Below are positions 40,990-50,901 of a stretch of 64,000 nt of DNA, piece after piece. How positions within the stretch are numbered: position 1 is the stretch's first letter; the number at the start of each line of letters is the position of its first letter. Both the position numbers and the translations under genes were made by a program. The stretch is from Prorocentrum cordatum (lineage: Eukaryota; Sar; Dinophyceae; Prorocentrales; Prorocentraceae). The notes beneath the pieces are model-generated. The model was given only the letters and a program-made list of their open reading frames with translations, was not told the DNA's origin and did no database searches. The stretch spans positions 104,422 to 168,421 of the forward strand of contig CAUYUJ010019629.1 of NCBI GenBank assembly GCA_963575745.1. Reading direction: 5' to 3'.

Positions 40990-43340
40990 GCGCGCCGCAG
41001 CCCCCGGGGCCACTCCGCCGGCCGCGCCCGCGTGGCGCGGGCAGGCATTGCAGAGGTGATGCCAAGAAGAAAGAAGAGGGCAGCCTCGGACCCGGTGCGA
41101 CGCGTCGCACGGGCCCTCGCCCTGCCGGCCGCCCTCGCCGCCCCGGGCAGCACGGTGGCCCTTGCCGCCCTTGCTGCCCTTGCCGCCCCGGTCAGCCCGA
41201 CGGCTCTTGCCGCCCTTGCCGCCCTGGCCGCCCATGTAGTGCTTGCCCTTGTCACCGGCCGGAGCTCTTCGAGCCCTTCTTGCCCTCTTCGCCTTGCCGG
41301 TGGCCCCCTTGCCCTCGGACTCGGCCCTCTCCCGCTCAGCGCGCCGGCGGCGCTTCTCCTGCTCGGCCCCACCCCCTCCCCCCGCGGGGCTCGCGGGCGG
41401 CCGCCCGGCCTCCTCGTCCTGCCCGGGGGAGTGGGCCCCCTGGCGCCGTCGGGGCCTCCGCCGCCGCGGCGCGGGCTGGGCGGGCGCCCGCGCGGGGGCG
41501 CGAGGGGCCGCCCCCGCCCGCGCGCGGGCAGGGCGGGCGGCTCGGGGAACGCTGCGAGCCCTCGCGAGGGCAAGGATAGCCATCGCTCCGCTCCGAGACT
41601 TCATCTTCTGCGGCCGACTCGGCGTCTGCGCGGAAGGGCTCGCACATCGACCTGTTGCAAGCCTTGCAGCACCATCTCAGTGGGCCCGCGTTGCCCCCGT
41701 TGGCGGGGCACTGCGCGCATGGCCATGGGGCGCCTCGCTTGCACGCGAAGGTCGCCCAGCTCGTCGGGGCCCCATCCACGCATGGCTGGCGCGCGGGGCC
41801 CGTCAGCTTCAGAGCCCCCCCCCCCCCCCCCTGTCGGACCCGCCGCCAAGGCTCCGGGGCGCCGAACTCCAGTGGCACCTCGCCGGCGGGCCGCCGTCCT
41901 CCGGGAAGAAGCGGCAGTCTTCGTTCAAGGCCTCGAGCGCTGCGGGCGCATGGCGATGCCTCGTGAACTCCACGGCATGCGGCCCCCGTTTGTGCCTGGC
42001 GTCGCACAGGAATGCGGCGCGCCGCACCGCCCCGAACTCCCCCGCCACCTCGCGCACCTCGGCCACACCCACGGTTCGCGGGGCCCGAGCGATCCGAATC
42101 GACTTCCCCCGCTCGTGCTTCTGCTCGGTGACCCTCCGCGGCATCGCCACCTGTCTCGGGCCAGGGGCGGCGCCTGAGGGGGGCGTCGGCGGCTATGAGC
42201 TCCTCGACGCCTCCCCCCCCATTGGCCGCGGAGCGCTGGTGTCTCCGCCCGAGCGCCCGCGGCGCCCTGCAGACCTGCCCCTCGCCCCGGTGCCGCGGGC
42301 GCGGTCGAGGGCGCCCCCGTCGCTCCGCCGCGCGCTGGGTTGGCCCCTCGCGCGCGGTCCTCCGGTCGCCGCAGCGCGGCGCCGCGAGCGTGGGCGGCGA
42401 TCCGCCATGGCGATGGGCGCCCGCGCTGCCGGACGGCGCGAGCGTGACCGACGGGCGCCCCGCCTAACCCTCATCGAGGCCGGGGATGGACTGCGCGGCG
42501 GGCGCGGGGCGCCGACCGCACTCGCCCTGCCGCCCTGCCCACGTGGCGCCTCGGGGGCGAGGGCCTCCGTCATCGTGCTCCGGCCGCGCGCTGGGCCGGC
42601 CCCCCGCGCGCGGCCCTGGGCGCCCCCTCCAGGGCGATGTTGGGAACGCGAGCAGTGGCCAGCCCTATAGCATGCTTCGGCTTGGGAGACAGCCGCGGCC
42701 TCGCGCGGCGGTCGTCCTGCGCGGCCAGCCCCGTGTCCGATGGAGGGCTGCGCGGGGGGCGGGGGCCCCCCGGTCGGGCCCGCATGGCCGCCCCCCTCCA
42801 CGCGAAGCCGCGGCAGGGTCCGGTTCGGAGGCCAGCGCCGGGCTGCGCGGGGGACAGGGGCCCCCTGTCGGGCGCGCCCCACCGCCCCCTTCACGCGGAG
42901 CGGGGCGGGGGCTCCCGGCCGGACGCGCCTCGCCGCAGCCTCCGCGCGCAGCCGCCGTCGCGCTGGCCCCCTGCCTCGCGCGCCGCGTGGCTTCTGCTCG
43001 GGCCGCTGCGCGCGCGAACGCTTCGACCGCGCCCACCTCCCGCGGGCCCGCCTCTTCCTCGGCAGGAGGTGGGCTGCGCGCGTCGTCGCTCAAGCGCGCG
43101 AAGGGCGCGACCGCCGCGGGGTCGACGAGCCCGGCGTCGACCCGGAAGCCAGGGCCGCCGTCGATGATTTCCCGGGCGCCCCGCTGCGACGCGGCGCGGA
43201 GGTGGCCGGGGGCAAGCGCGAGCTTCGCAGCCCGCAGCTGGGCCTCGACGTTCGGCCCCGCGCCGACCCCCCACATCGAGCGCACGCCCCCCGCTGTGAT
43301 CAGGGGGCCAACGTCTGGGCCCGCCACAGCGGCGACGCAC
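40990..43340 (-). CDS. Probable RRM-containing RNA-binding protein, exons unresolved
   Basis: Minus-strand protein-like segments lie in order. An Ala-rich N-terminal part (43340-42980; NVEAQLRAAKLALAPGHLRA, FRVDAGLVDPAAVAPFARLS) is followed by an Arg/Ser-rich stretch (42890-42190), then an RRM (42102-41911). A Cys-rich segment comes next (about 41790-41650; FACKRGAPWPCAQCP, RWCCKACNRSMCEPF), then a basic Gly-Lys-Gly region (41370-41090; GGQGGKGGKSRRADRGGKGS). Frames change between segments, at C/G runs or at possible introns. An RRM with RS-like and GKG-rich flanks would fit an SR-like splicing or other mRNA-binding protein. The joining of these segments into one gene is an inference; the RRM is the secure part. 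Confidence 0.45.
41911..42102 (-). CDS. RRM domain
   Basis: RGKSIRIARAPRTVGVAEVR gives the RNP2-like strand (SIRIARAPR). FGAVRRAAFLCDARHKRGPH then AVEFTRHRHAPAALEALNED gives the RNP1-like strand (KRGPHAVEF) and the last helix with the A-ALEALN signature. Spacing between RNP2 and RNP1 (about 36 residues) suits an RRM. The aromatic residues usual in RNP1 are partly replaced (His-Ala for Phe-Gly-Phe), so RNA binding may be altered. The ATG at 42144 begins MPRRVTEQKHERGKS just upstream, but a 3' splice site (ACAG) directly before it suggests this is an exon edge. Confidence 0.6.
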
Positions 43341-43569
43341 GCCGCGGCCACTGCGGGGGCCGCGGCATGCCCAAAGGTTGTTTCGGCCCTAGAACTGGAC
43401 CTATACAAAAGAAGTGCTAAACAACAGGAGATGTTCTGAAATGTACTAAAACAAATACATGGTTTAATGTTGGCAATGAAACATACCACGTTAACATCGG
43501 TTGGACATACGTTCGAAAGGTACAAAATTATCCCATAGCGACCCTACCTAGGAGTTGGAGCATTTAGGA

Positions 43570-43765
43570 ACGCAACATCTACATCTACACCGACAGCTAC
43601 ACGCACAGCTACACCTGCATCTACATCTACATCAACATCAACAGCGAGACTCACATCAACATCGATATCTACACCTACATGTACACCTACATCTACATCT
43701 ACATCTACATCTACATCTACACCTACATCCACATCTGCACCTACATATACATCTACATCTACACT
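43570..43765. repeat. CATCTA hexamer minisatellite
   Basis: ACATCTACATCTAC-type hexamers with CACCTA and CATCAA variants. The sequence just upstream (43400-43560) is unusually AT-rich for this window. Confidence 0.9.
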
Positions 43766-44379
43766 AAGCTGAGCGAAGCTAAACTAGGCTGAGGCTAAGC
43801 TGAGCTAAGCTAAACTAAACTAAACTAAGCTAAGCTAAGCTAAGGTGAGCTAAGCTAAGCTAACCTAAGATATGGTATGCTAAGCTAAGCTAAGCTAAGC
43901 TAAGCTAGGCTAGGCTAGGCTAGGCTAGGCTAGGCTAAGCTAAATTAAGCTAAGCTAAAGCTAAGCTAAGCCAAGCTAGGCTAAGCTAGGCTAGGCTAGG
44001 CTAGGCTAAGCTAAAGCTAAGCTAAGCCAAGCTAAGCGAAGCTAAGCTAAGTTAAACTCATCTAAGCAAAGCTAAGATGAGATAGGCTGAGCTAAACTAG
44101 GCCAAGCTAAGCTACGCTAAGCTAAGCTAAGCTAAGCTAAGCTAGGCTCGACAAAGCTAAGCTAAGCTAAGCTAAGCTAAGCTAAGCTAAGATGAGATGA
44201 GATAAGCCAAGCTAAGCTAAACTAAGCTAGGCTAAGCTAACCTAAGCTGGGCAAACCCAGGGGGCGCGAATGGGGGAACCGCGGGGCGGATGCCGGGGGA
44301 ACCGCCCGGGGCGATTTCCACTGCCCGGCCCCTTTAAGAAAGATATTAAGAACCCTCTAGGCAGAGCCAAGGTAGGGAA
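43766..44379 (-). mobile_element. Head-plus-(CTTAG)n element, copy 2
   Basis: On the minus strand the conserved head (44379-44261) comes first and is followed by a pentanucleotide tail (44252-43766; AGCTA/CTAAG on the plus strand). Compared with copy 1 (23602-24118) the central 60 bp of the head differ at about one position, and the outer part has a few changes. Flanking words TTCGAAAGGTAC at 43513 and 44421 sit on both sides and may mark the insertion site. No coding frame. Confidence 0.7.
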
Positions 44380-44870
44380 AAATAACCAATCCAAAAAGGT
44401 ACTAAAACATATGACAAAGTTCGAAAGGTACTAAAAAAAAGAAGACACAGGTTGAAGGGCACTAAAAACACGACCTATCTTGACATGCACAATAAAGAGT
44501 ACAGGTTTACATTGGCATGGCGGGTTCCATGCATGCAACTCCGAATGTCCGCGGCGCTAAGGCGGAAGCACCAGTTTGAAAGTTACCTTTTTTTTCAAAG
44601 CGTTCACGCGTTGGCATCGCACCGCCTTCAGGCCCGTGTCGCTGGGGGAATATGGCGCTCAGTGGGTCAACCTTGCAGGTCCCCGATGAACCCCCACGGG
44701 TGCTCCGACGCACGTCGGGCACCGCGTACCATTAAAATATTAACGCGGCGTGAGATTGTTTCACAGCTAGCGTACTTGGCAAAGCGGTAACATTCCAAGC
44801 GCCGCGTGCACGCTTGGCACGTCGGCATTCATCGGCGCTGCCTTCGCGCTTTGGTTCCAATCCGAAGTCG
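44380..44870. other. AT-richer spacer
   Basis: GGTACTAAAA words recur at 44397 and 44428. A short block at 44550-44580 (GCACCAGTTTGAAA with flanks) resembles 51420-51445. No gene was recognised. Confidence 0.4.
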
Positions 44871-44871
44871 C

Positions 44872-44931
44872 GAGGGTGCCAGAGCCCGCTGCGCGCGCGA
44901 AATATTAATCTCGCGCGCGCAGGGCACCCTC
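44872..44931. other. Strong hairpin
   Basis: GAGGGTGCC pairs with GGCACCCTC, and CTGCGCGCGCGA pairs with TCGCGCGCGCAG, giving 21 perfect base pairs with an 8-nt bulge on the 5' side and a 10-nt A/T loop (44901-44910). It could be an RNA structure or a small inverted-repeat remnant. No poly-T follows directly. Confidence 0.6.
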
Positions 44932-45110
44932 AACAGTTCGGACGCAAGTGCCATCTTAAATAAGTCGGGGAGGGGGGGAGTAGTACTCATAAATTAGGTC
45001 GCAAGTCTGCGTTAGAGCGAATCTGAATGTGAATGAGGTTGCGCGCTAGCGAGCGCGAGTTCGAATGGGCCTCAGTGCGTCGAGTGAGCGAGTCTGAGTG
45101 CGAGCGCATT

Positions 45111-45165
45111 CTACGATGAGTTCCCGATGAGTTTCGGATGAGTTTTGATGAGTTTCGGGGCGGTG
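45111..45165. repeat. GATGAGTTTCGG array 1
   Basis: Four imperfect 10-13 bp units (GATGAGTTCCC, GATGAGTTTCG, GATGAGTTTT, GATGAGTTTCG). It is one of four loci with this word in the window, and lies 210 bp upstream of the plus-strand gene. Confidence 0.75.
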
Positions 45166-45374
45166 GCGGAGATAATCGCGCTGAATGAGCCCAGTGAAGT
45201 CCTCATCCACCGCCCTCCTGCATCGGCTCTGGCCCAAGCCTTTCGCGCGACCAGCAGCTCTGCAGGTTCGCGCGCGACGGGGGCCAGCAGCACCGCGCGC
45301 AGCACCAGCGCAACCAACAGCACCACTGCGACCAGCGCAGCACCGCGCGCGCAGCACCAGCGCAACCAGCAGCG

Positions 45375-46149
45375 ATGGAGCACGTGATGACGGCGAGCGA
45401 GCACACGTTCGGGTTCACGATCAGCAACGGCGTGGCCGAGATGAGGGTGGAGTGCTACTTGGCGGACGTGGAGGGGGGCACGTGGCTCGCGGTCGAGCCG
45501 CAAGCTGGGGCCAAAGGAGCGGCCGCTCTTCCCCCCCGCGGAGACGCCGAAGGTCGAGCTGGAGACGAAGTTCAGCTTCTACGTTGGCAAGAAGGTATCG
45601 CTCTACCGCGCGGCGCACTCGAACGGCCAGGTTCGCCGCGACGGACCCGCATTCGAGGGCGGCTGGGCCATCGACCAGAACGCTGCGAAGTACGGCGTCC
45701 ACGTGCAGGTGGACTCATTCGTGCCCGCTGGCGGCCCCCCCCCCCTCGCGTGACATGCGCGGCGGAGCGGGCGGCGTTGGCGACGGCGAAGGGGTGCCCC
45801 TCGAGGTGTACATCATCGACGAAAAGTTCAAAGGGTGAAAGCGGATCGAGGTGGTCAGCCCGACGCCGATGACGACAGTGACGCGCGAGGAGCTGAAGGC
45901 GGCGATCCTGGACCAGATCAGAGTGAGCAAGTCGGACCGCAAGATTGCAGGCATGCGCGTCTTCAAGAACAACTGGGAACACATGCCGACGCCCGTGCCG
46001 ATCCCGACTACCGACCACATGAAGGCCACGACGGCGGACGGCAAGAAGGTGACCTTCACGGTGGCCCTGAGCCCGAGCTTGAAGGTGGAGACGACCGAGG
46101 GGGCAGCTTGGGCAGCTCGTGGGCAGATGACATCTCGTCCGCGAAGTAG
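45375..46149 (+). pseudogene. Unknown conserved-looking protein, interrupted
   Basis: From the ATG at 45375 the frame reads MEHVMTASEHTFGFTISNGV, AEMRVECYLADVEGGTWLAV. At the 7-C run near 45531 the protein continues in a second frame (LFPPAETPKVELETKFSFYV, RAAHSNGQVRRDGPAFEGGW, AKYGVHVQVDSFVPAGG). At the 10-C run near 45740 it returns to a third frame (GVPLEVYIIDEKFKG), meets an in-frame TGA (45836-45838), then KRIEVVSPTPMTTVTREELK, SDRKIAGMRVFKNNWEHMPT, HMKATTADGKKVTFTVALSP. After a 5-G run it ends GGSLGSSWADDISSAK at a TAG (46147-46149). Most breaks are at G/C runs, so the gene may be intact in reality. No family was recognised; beta-rich composition suggests a small globular protein. Confidence 0.5.
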
Positions 46150-46330
46150 GCACGCCGGCACCGACGCCTACGACGGCACCTACAGCGCCAACGCCAGCGC
46201 CTACCAGCCCACGACGGCACCTACAGCGCCTGCGCCAGCGCATCCGCCAGCCTACGACGGCACCGACTGCGCCTACGCCAGCGCCTACACCAGCCTACGA
46301 CGGCACCGACGGCACGCTGCACACAGCATG
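46150..46330. repeat. CTACGACGGCACC and CCAGCGCC tandem words
   Basis: CCTACGACGGCACC-type words recur at about 46168, 46211, 46253 and 46297 with CAGCGCCTAC between them. This is a minisatellite with a period near 43 bp directly after the interrupted gene's stop. Confidence 0.65.
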
Positions 46331-46499
46331 CACCGTTCGGTGCGAGTTGTTTTTTCGTGGGCGCCTGGCGGGTCTCAGTTCGCCTCGGCTCGCCCGAGAC
46401 TTGTAAGCGTTGTTTTGGCTTCGCGGCCACTGGGAAACTGTGTCTTCCCGATTCAAGTGGCTTACGCTGCGCATTTCCGCCGACGCCGCGATTGCGACG

Positions 46500-46600
46500 A
46501 TGGTGATGGTTTCGATGAGTTTCCGGTGAGTTTCCCATGAGTTTCCGATGAATTTCGATGAGTTTCCGACGAATTTCCGATGAGTTCCCGATGTTCGTGT
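46500..46600. repeat. GATGAGTTTCCG array 2
   Basis: About seven imperfect units (GATGAGTTTCCGG, GTGAGTTTCCC, ATGAGTTTCC, GATGAATTTC and others), followed by GAGTGTAAGTGGGTCTGAATC words. The array lies 350 bp beyond the interrupted gene. Confidence 0.75.
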
Positions 46601-47640
46601 CCGAGTGTAAGTGGGTCTGAATCTGGGGGGGTCTGAATTTGAGTGCATCTAAATTCGAGTTCTGGACTGAGTGTGATTGAGCCTGAGCGTGAGTAGGTCT
46701 GGACCTGGGCGACCCTGAGCGCGCGCGAATCTGAATCGCATCGCCGAGTCCACGGACCCGGGGGCGCATCAGACTTGTTTTCAGCCTTGCGCCAGCTTTC
46801 GAGACCGGGGTCGCACCCGAGCACGCGGGGGCGGCGCGAGGAAAGGGTCGCGGGTGGAGGGGGAGGCGCTTGGACATGTGCGCGGGCGGAATGCGGTGGC
46901 AACGCGAGCCCCCCTTGCCCGGCATTCCAAACACCTCATCCTCCACCCGCGGCCCGTTCCTCGCGCCGTTTGCTCCTGGGGCGGGGCGCTCTGGCTCGAG
47001 GCGGCGCCGCCTCCACCCTGCCCCTGATCCGGGAGAACTCTGGCATCTCATGCTCGAGAGCTCGAACTAAGCCAAATAATTCAAACTCTAATTCGGGCCT
47101 CCACTTCCTAATCAGCTCAGCGTGGAAATCATCGATTGCGCCCCACACCAAACCATCGATGCCTTCTCGGATCCCACCATCTGTCTCGCCCCATCGCTGT
47201 TTCAGGTCCAGGCCTAATGAAGCGGGAACGGTCGGAGCCCCCTCCCCGACGCAGCCCCAGATCGGAGAATCCGCAGACCCAGCCAGGGGGTCAGCAAAGG
47301 TTTCTGCTCTGGGACGATTGCTTCGGGGCCGTCCTGGGCCGCTTCCGGGTTCCCCTCAAGGCGCTCTCGGGGCCGTCCTGGACCGCTTCTGGGTTCCGCT
47401 AAGGGCCCCTTCTGGAGCCCCTGCTCTGGCATTTGGGGCGCCCTCGGGGCCATCATCCTGGAGTTCCCGGGTTTCCCTCGGGGCCCCTCTGGGCGAGATT
47501 GGGGCCATCTTACATGAGAACGGTGGCGCAGCTCATTTCGACATCATCGACGGGGTCCCACTCTTGCCAAGTCCCGAGGAGGGGGCCAGGCGGACTGCGA
47601 TGCAAATGCAGGACTATGCCTAACGTGAGAAGTTGAACAT
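46601..47640. other. Spacer with GGGCCGTCCTGG-type module
   Basis: GAGTCTGA/GAGTGCATC words continue to about 46700. The section 47320-47500 holds CGGGGCCGTCCTGGxCCGCTTC duplicates (47328, 47371) that resemble the low-complexity modules at 9.3 and 56.5 kb. No gene supported. Confidence 0.4.
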
Positions 47641-47689
47641 GGCTGAGGAAAACGAGCGGCGCCGATAACGAGAACGATACGGGGGGCGA

Positions 47690-48055
47690 AGAGGAGGAGG
47701 TGGAGGAGGAAGAGGAGGAGGAGGAGGAGGAGGAAGAGGCGGACGAAGATGAGGGAGATAAAGCGGGGGGGAAAGGAGGAGGAAAGGGGAGAGGTCGAGG
47801 GGGAGGGAGGGAGAGGGATGGGGGAATGCGAGGAGGAACGAGGGCTGGATCCAAGGCCCGCCCCAAGCTGGCCGAGCGCGCGGTGCCCCCCTCTTCCCCC
47901 CCTCCACCGCCCGCCCCCCCCGCGCGCCCCCCCCCCCCCCTCCCCCTTCCCCCCCCCCTCCCCCTCCCCCCCCTCCTCCTCCTCCTCCTCCTCCTCCTCC
48001 TCCTCCTCCTCCTCATCCTCCTCCTTCGCCTCCTCCTCCTCCTTCGCTGGCCCGG
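47690..48055. repeat. (GAG)n, C-rich and (CTC)n tracts
   Basis: GAGGAG purine repeats (47690-47770) continue as AGG/GGG sequence, then after a short gap C-rich runs (47885-47970) and CTC triplets (47970-48045). This is one of the few places where purines lie on the plus strand. The region 48056-48580 is GC-rich with GGGGGAG runs and shows no recognisable gene. Confidence 0.85.
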
Positions 48056-48583
48056 GGGCGCCCGAGTGGGCCCCCGCCCCCGCCGCAATGGGGGGGCCCC
48101 GGGCATTGGGGTTCAGCCCGGGTCTCGCTGCCCGCCACGCCACGGCAGCAAACCTGCCGGGCTCCGCCCTCCCCTCGGAGGCGGTTCGCGCACGGATTCC
48201 GGACCGCCCGCCCTTCGACGGAACGGGCGCTCTGGCGGCGGCGGCGATGGAGAAGAGGAAGCGGAGGGGGAGGGGGGAGGGGGAGGGAGCCGGGAGAGAA
48301 CCAGGAGGCGGAGGCGACGGACGCACGGCCGGGGACCCTGCGCAGCCGGCACCCCCCGTTAGGCGCTCGCGCGACCGCCGGAGGCAAGGGGCGGGGGAGG
48401 AGAGGGAGGGGGAGGGGGAGAGGGAGGAGGAGGGGGAGGCGGCGCAAGAGGCAGGCAGCCAGGCGCGCTGCGCGCGGCGCGCGCCCTGCTTCAGCCTGTG
48501 GCCCGCTCCTGGCCAGCAGCCGGCCCGGCGCCGCCCCCCGGGCAGGCTGCTCTCGAGCCCGCGCCGCGGCCCAGCAGAGCCGC

Positions 48584-49400
48584 TCAAGTGTGCCGGGCGC
48601 GGTGGGCCGCTGGCCCGGCGCCCGCGCCGTCGGCCCCGGCCTCCCGGCGGGGCAGCCCGGCGCCCGCGCTGCCGGCCCCGGCGGCCGCCCGGCGGGGCGG
48701 GCCGCGGGCGGGCAAGCAGGCCGCGCGGTAGCTCTCGGCGTTGCCCCGCTGCAAAGTCACAGCGAGGCTTTGTCGGGCCGCCGCGAGCGCCTCAGCGCCC
48801 CCGCGCGCCCAGGTTCGGAGCAGCGCCTGCGCTTCGAGCCCCGCCCGCCCGAAGGTCTCAACGGCGAAGGCCGTCAGCCCGGGGCCGGGGTAGCGCCTGT
48901 GCTTGCGTTCTTCCGCGGCTGCTGCAGCCGCGCCGTCGCGGACAGCGCGACCCCGGCCCGCCGCGGAGCGGGCGCCCAGCGCCGCGTTCGTGACCACGAC
49001 GTCGGCGTACGCCGGGCCAGCGGTCGGGTCGGTGTAAGCCACATCGAGCCGCGCGGCCTCGACGGTGCCGTCGGGCCCAGGTCTGTCCCAAGCGGGGACG
49101 TCCTGCTCGGTCGCAACCCCCGTGGCCCCCTGGGCGCGCAGCCAGCCCGCGAGCCAGTCTCGCACGCCGTTGTGGCGCGCGATGGCCCCGCCGCCCACGC
49201 GGCAGTCGACCACGCGGCCGGGGTTGGCCACCAAGTCCACCCCGCACCTCGCGCCGTTGGGCCGGCAGCGGAGGCAGACAGCGCTGGCGGCGCTGGGCAG
49301 AGGCAGCCGCAAGCGGAGGGCGAGCGCCGGCCGGAAGTGCGCGTCGGCGAGGCAGTGGTCTTCTTGCGTCGGGGGCAGCAGCCAGCTGCCGGCGCCCTTC
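48584..49400 (-). pseudogene. C-terminal end of a non-LTR retrotransposon ORF2 (zinc finger and nuclease-like domain)
   Basis: The minus strand reads AVCLRCRPNGARCG, then DCRVGGGAIARHNGVRDWLA, a Cys/His cluster of the type that ends RT proteins of R2-like elements. It is followed by EQDVPAWDRPGPDGTVEAAR, LDVAYTDPTAGPAYADVVVT, EERKHRRYPGPGLTAFAVET and AVTLQRGNAESYRAA. The Asp-containing strand LDVAYTD, the following ADVVVTN, and the E-x-RK-HRRY segment suit a PD-(D/E)xK restriction-enzyme-like nuclease, as known for such elements. The RT core is absent: at 49405 the frame runs into a (CTC)n tract. The Ala/Gly-rich tail to 48584 is low complexity. The nuclease would nick target DNA for reverse transcription. 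Confidence 0.65.
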
Positions 49401-49404
49401 CCAC

Positions 49405-49670
49405 CTGCTCCTCCTCCTCCTCCTCTCCTCCTCCTCTCCCTCCTCCTCCCCCTCCTCCCTCCTCCTCCTCCTCTTCCTCCTCCTCCTACTCCTCCTCCTC
49501 CTCCTCCTCCTCCCCTCCCTCCTCCTCTCCCTCCCCCCCCCCCCCCTCCTCCTCCTCCTCATCATCATCACCCCCCCCCCCCCCCTCCTCCTCCTCCTCC
49601 CTCCTCCTCCTCGCCCTCCTCCTCCTCCTCCTCCTCCTCCCCCTCCCCCCCCCCTCCTTCCCCTCCTCTC
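49405..49670. repeat. (CTC)n tract with poly-C runs and CATCATCATCA
   Basis: Imperfect CTC triplets with C runs (49524-49545, 49570-49583) and a short ATC section (49555-49568). It lies between the nuclease domain and the methyltransferase-like gene. Two GACATGAATGCTACT/CACCATGAATGCTACT words at 49686 and 49792 form a short duplicate just beyond it. Confidence 0.9.
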
Positions 49671-49984
49671 ATGCATCACTTACTCGACATGAATGCTACT
49701 ACTCTCCCATCTCTCCTCGGACGCGCGGCGCTGTCGCGCATGAGTGCGACCCCCCCATCCCCCCCCCCCCCCCCCCTCCCCAGACAATTACTCACCATGA
49801 ATGCTACTCCCCCATCTCTCCTCGACGGAGTCAGCGCGCAAGCGCGCATTGAATTTCGAGTTGGATGGGGGGCGGGCGCGCGCTGCGGCGCGGAGAGCAC
49901 GCTGCCTGCAGCGCGCGGCCACAGCGGCGACGGATGGCGCAGCGCGCGCTCTCGAGCGCGCGCATCACTCCGAATCGGAGCCGG

Positions 49985-50901
49985 CGCCCATAGCAACGTC
50001 GAAAACGGGAGATGGCAAAGGGGCTGCTGCTGCGACCACCGCTGAGCTCCTTCGCGAACTCGTTGTAGAAGGACGTCCGTGGGTTGAGCTCGCAGGCGCC
50101 GTTGCCCCACTTGACGACGCCCCTCGAGCACGAACTGGCCTCGTCGACGAGGGTGGAGTCTGGAAGAGGGCAGTCGCACACAAGCCGTGCCACTTTGTCC
50201 TCGGGGATGTTCGTCATCATGATCGTTTTCTTGTTCGTGTTGGCCCGCTCCCAATTCCCCTGGTAGGTCACGGCGATGGCGGCGCGGCCCAGACGCAGGG
50301 AGCTGGCAACCGCCGCGCGCTGGAAGAACGAATGGCAGTCGACTGGCATCACGACCATGAAGAATGCACCCCTCGCGACGCACACTGAGATGAAGCGCGC
50401 GACTGCGAGCGCCGCGTCGTTCGCCTCCATACCATCGCCCGAACGCTTCCAATTGTCGAAGTCGCCCCTCCCGCTGACGCGCACCATGCCGCTTGCCCAC
50501 TCACGGGAAGGAGGGGCAACCAGAAGCGCCCCCTTCGGCTCGATGGCCAGCGCGATCCGACACGCTTAGGCCAGGCCCGCGAGGGCGCAGACGCCCCCCG
50601 ACTCGCCCCTCCCGGACTTGTCGAACCCTGTGCCCTGAAGGCCAGACCGTTCCAGCCAGAACGAGAACCCGCCGCTTCCGCCGACCGTCTCCACCGCGTC
50701 CAAACTGCGAGGGATCGACCAGAACTCCTGTGTCAGCGCCTGGGCAACCCTGGTGATCTCGCCCTGCGATGCGCCGTCAGAGAAACCAGCCTGCGCCGCC
50801 ATCGCCTCGAACGGACATGGGGCGCCATTCGCGGTGGACCAAGCGCCAGCTCTAGCGGGCCGCTTCATGGGCGATGGCACTGCAGCGGCGGGACGCTTCA
50901 T
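49985..50901 (-). pseudogene. Free-standing methyltransferase-like gene with one in-frame stop
   Basis: From the ATG at 50901 the frame begins MKRPAAAVPSPMKRPARAGA, a MKRPA duplication seen in many dinoflagellate proteins. Then come EITRVAQALTQEFWSIPRSL and VGGSGGFSFWLERSGLQGTG, which resembles a SAM-binding motif I (G-x-G-G-F) followed by FD. A TAA at 50566-50568 interrupts, but the same frame continues ALAIEPKGALLVAPPSREWA, in the position of motif IV although Ser replaces the catalytic Cys of PPC. EANDAALAVARFISVCVARG, FFMVVMPVDCHSFF, NTNKKTIMMTNIPEDKVARL and CDCPLPDSTLV follow in order. Related genes are abundant in dinoflagellates as I know them. The loss of Cys argues against C5 methylation. 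The end of the frame below about 50040 is uncertain. Confidence 0.6.

Noticed and set aside
40494-42670. Very long plus-strand open frames of Pro/Arg/Ala
   Set aside because: High GC makes stops rare. The minus strand contains the RRM, so these are shadows.
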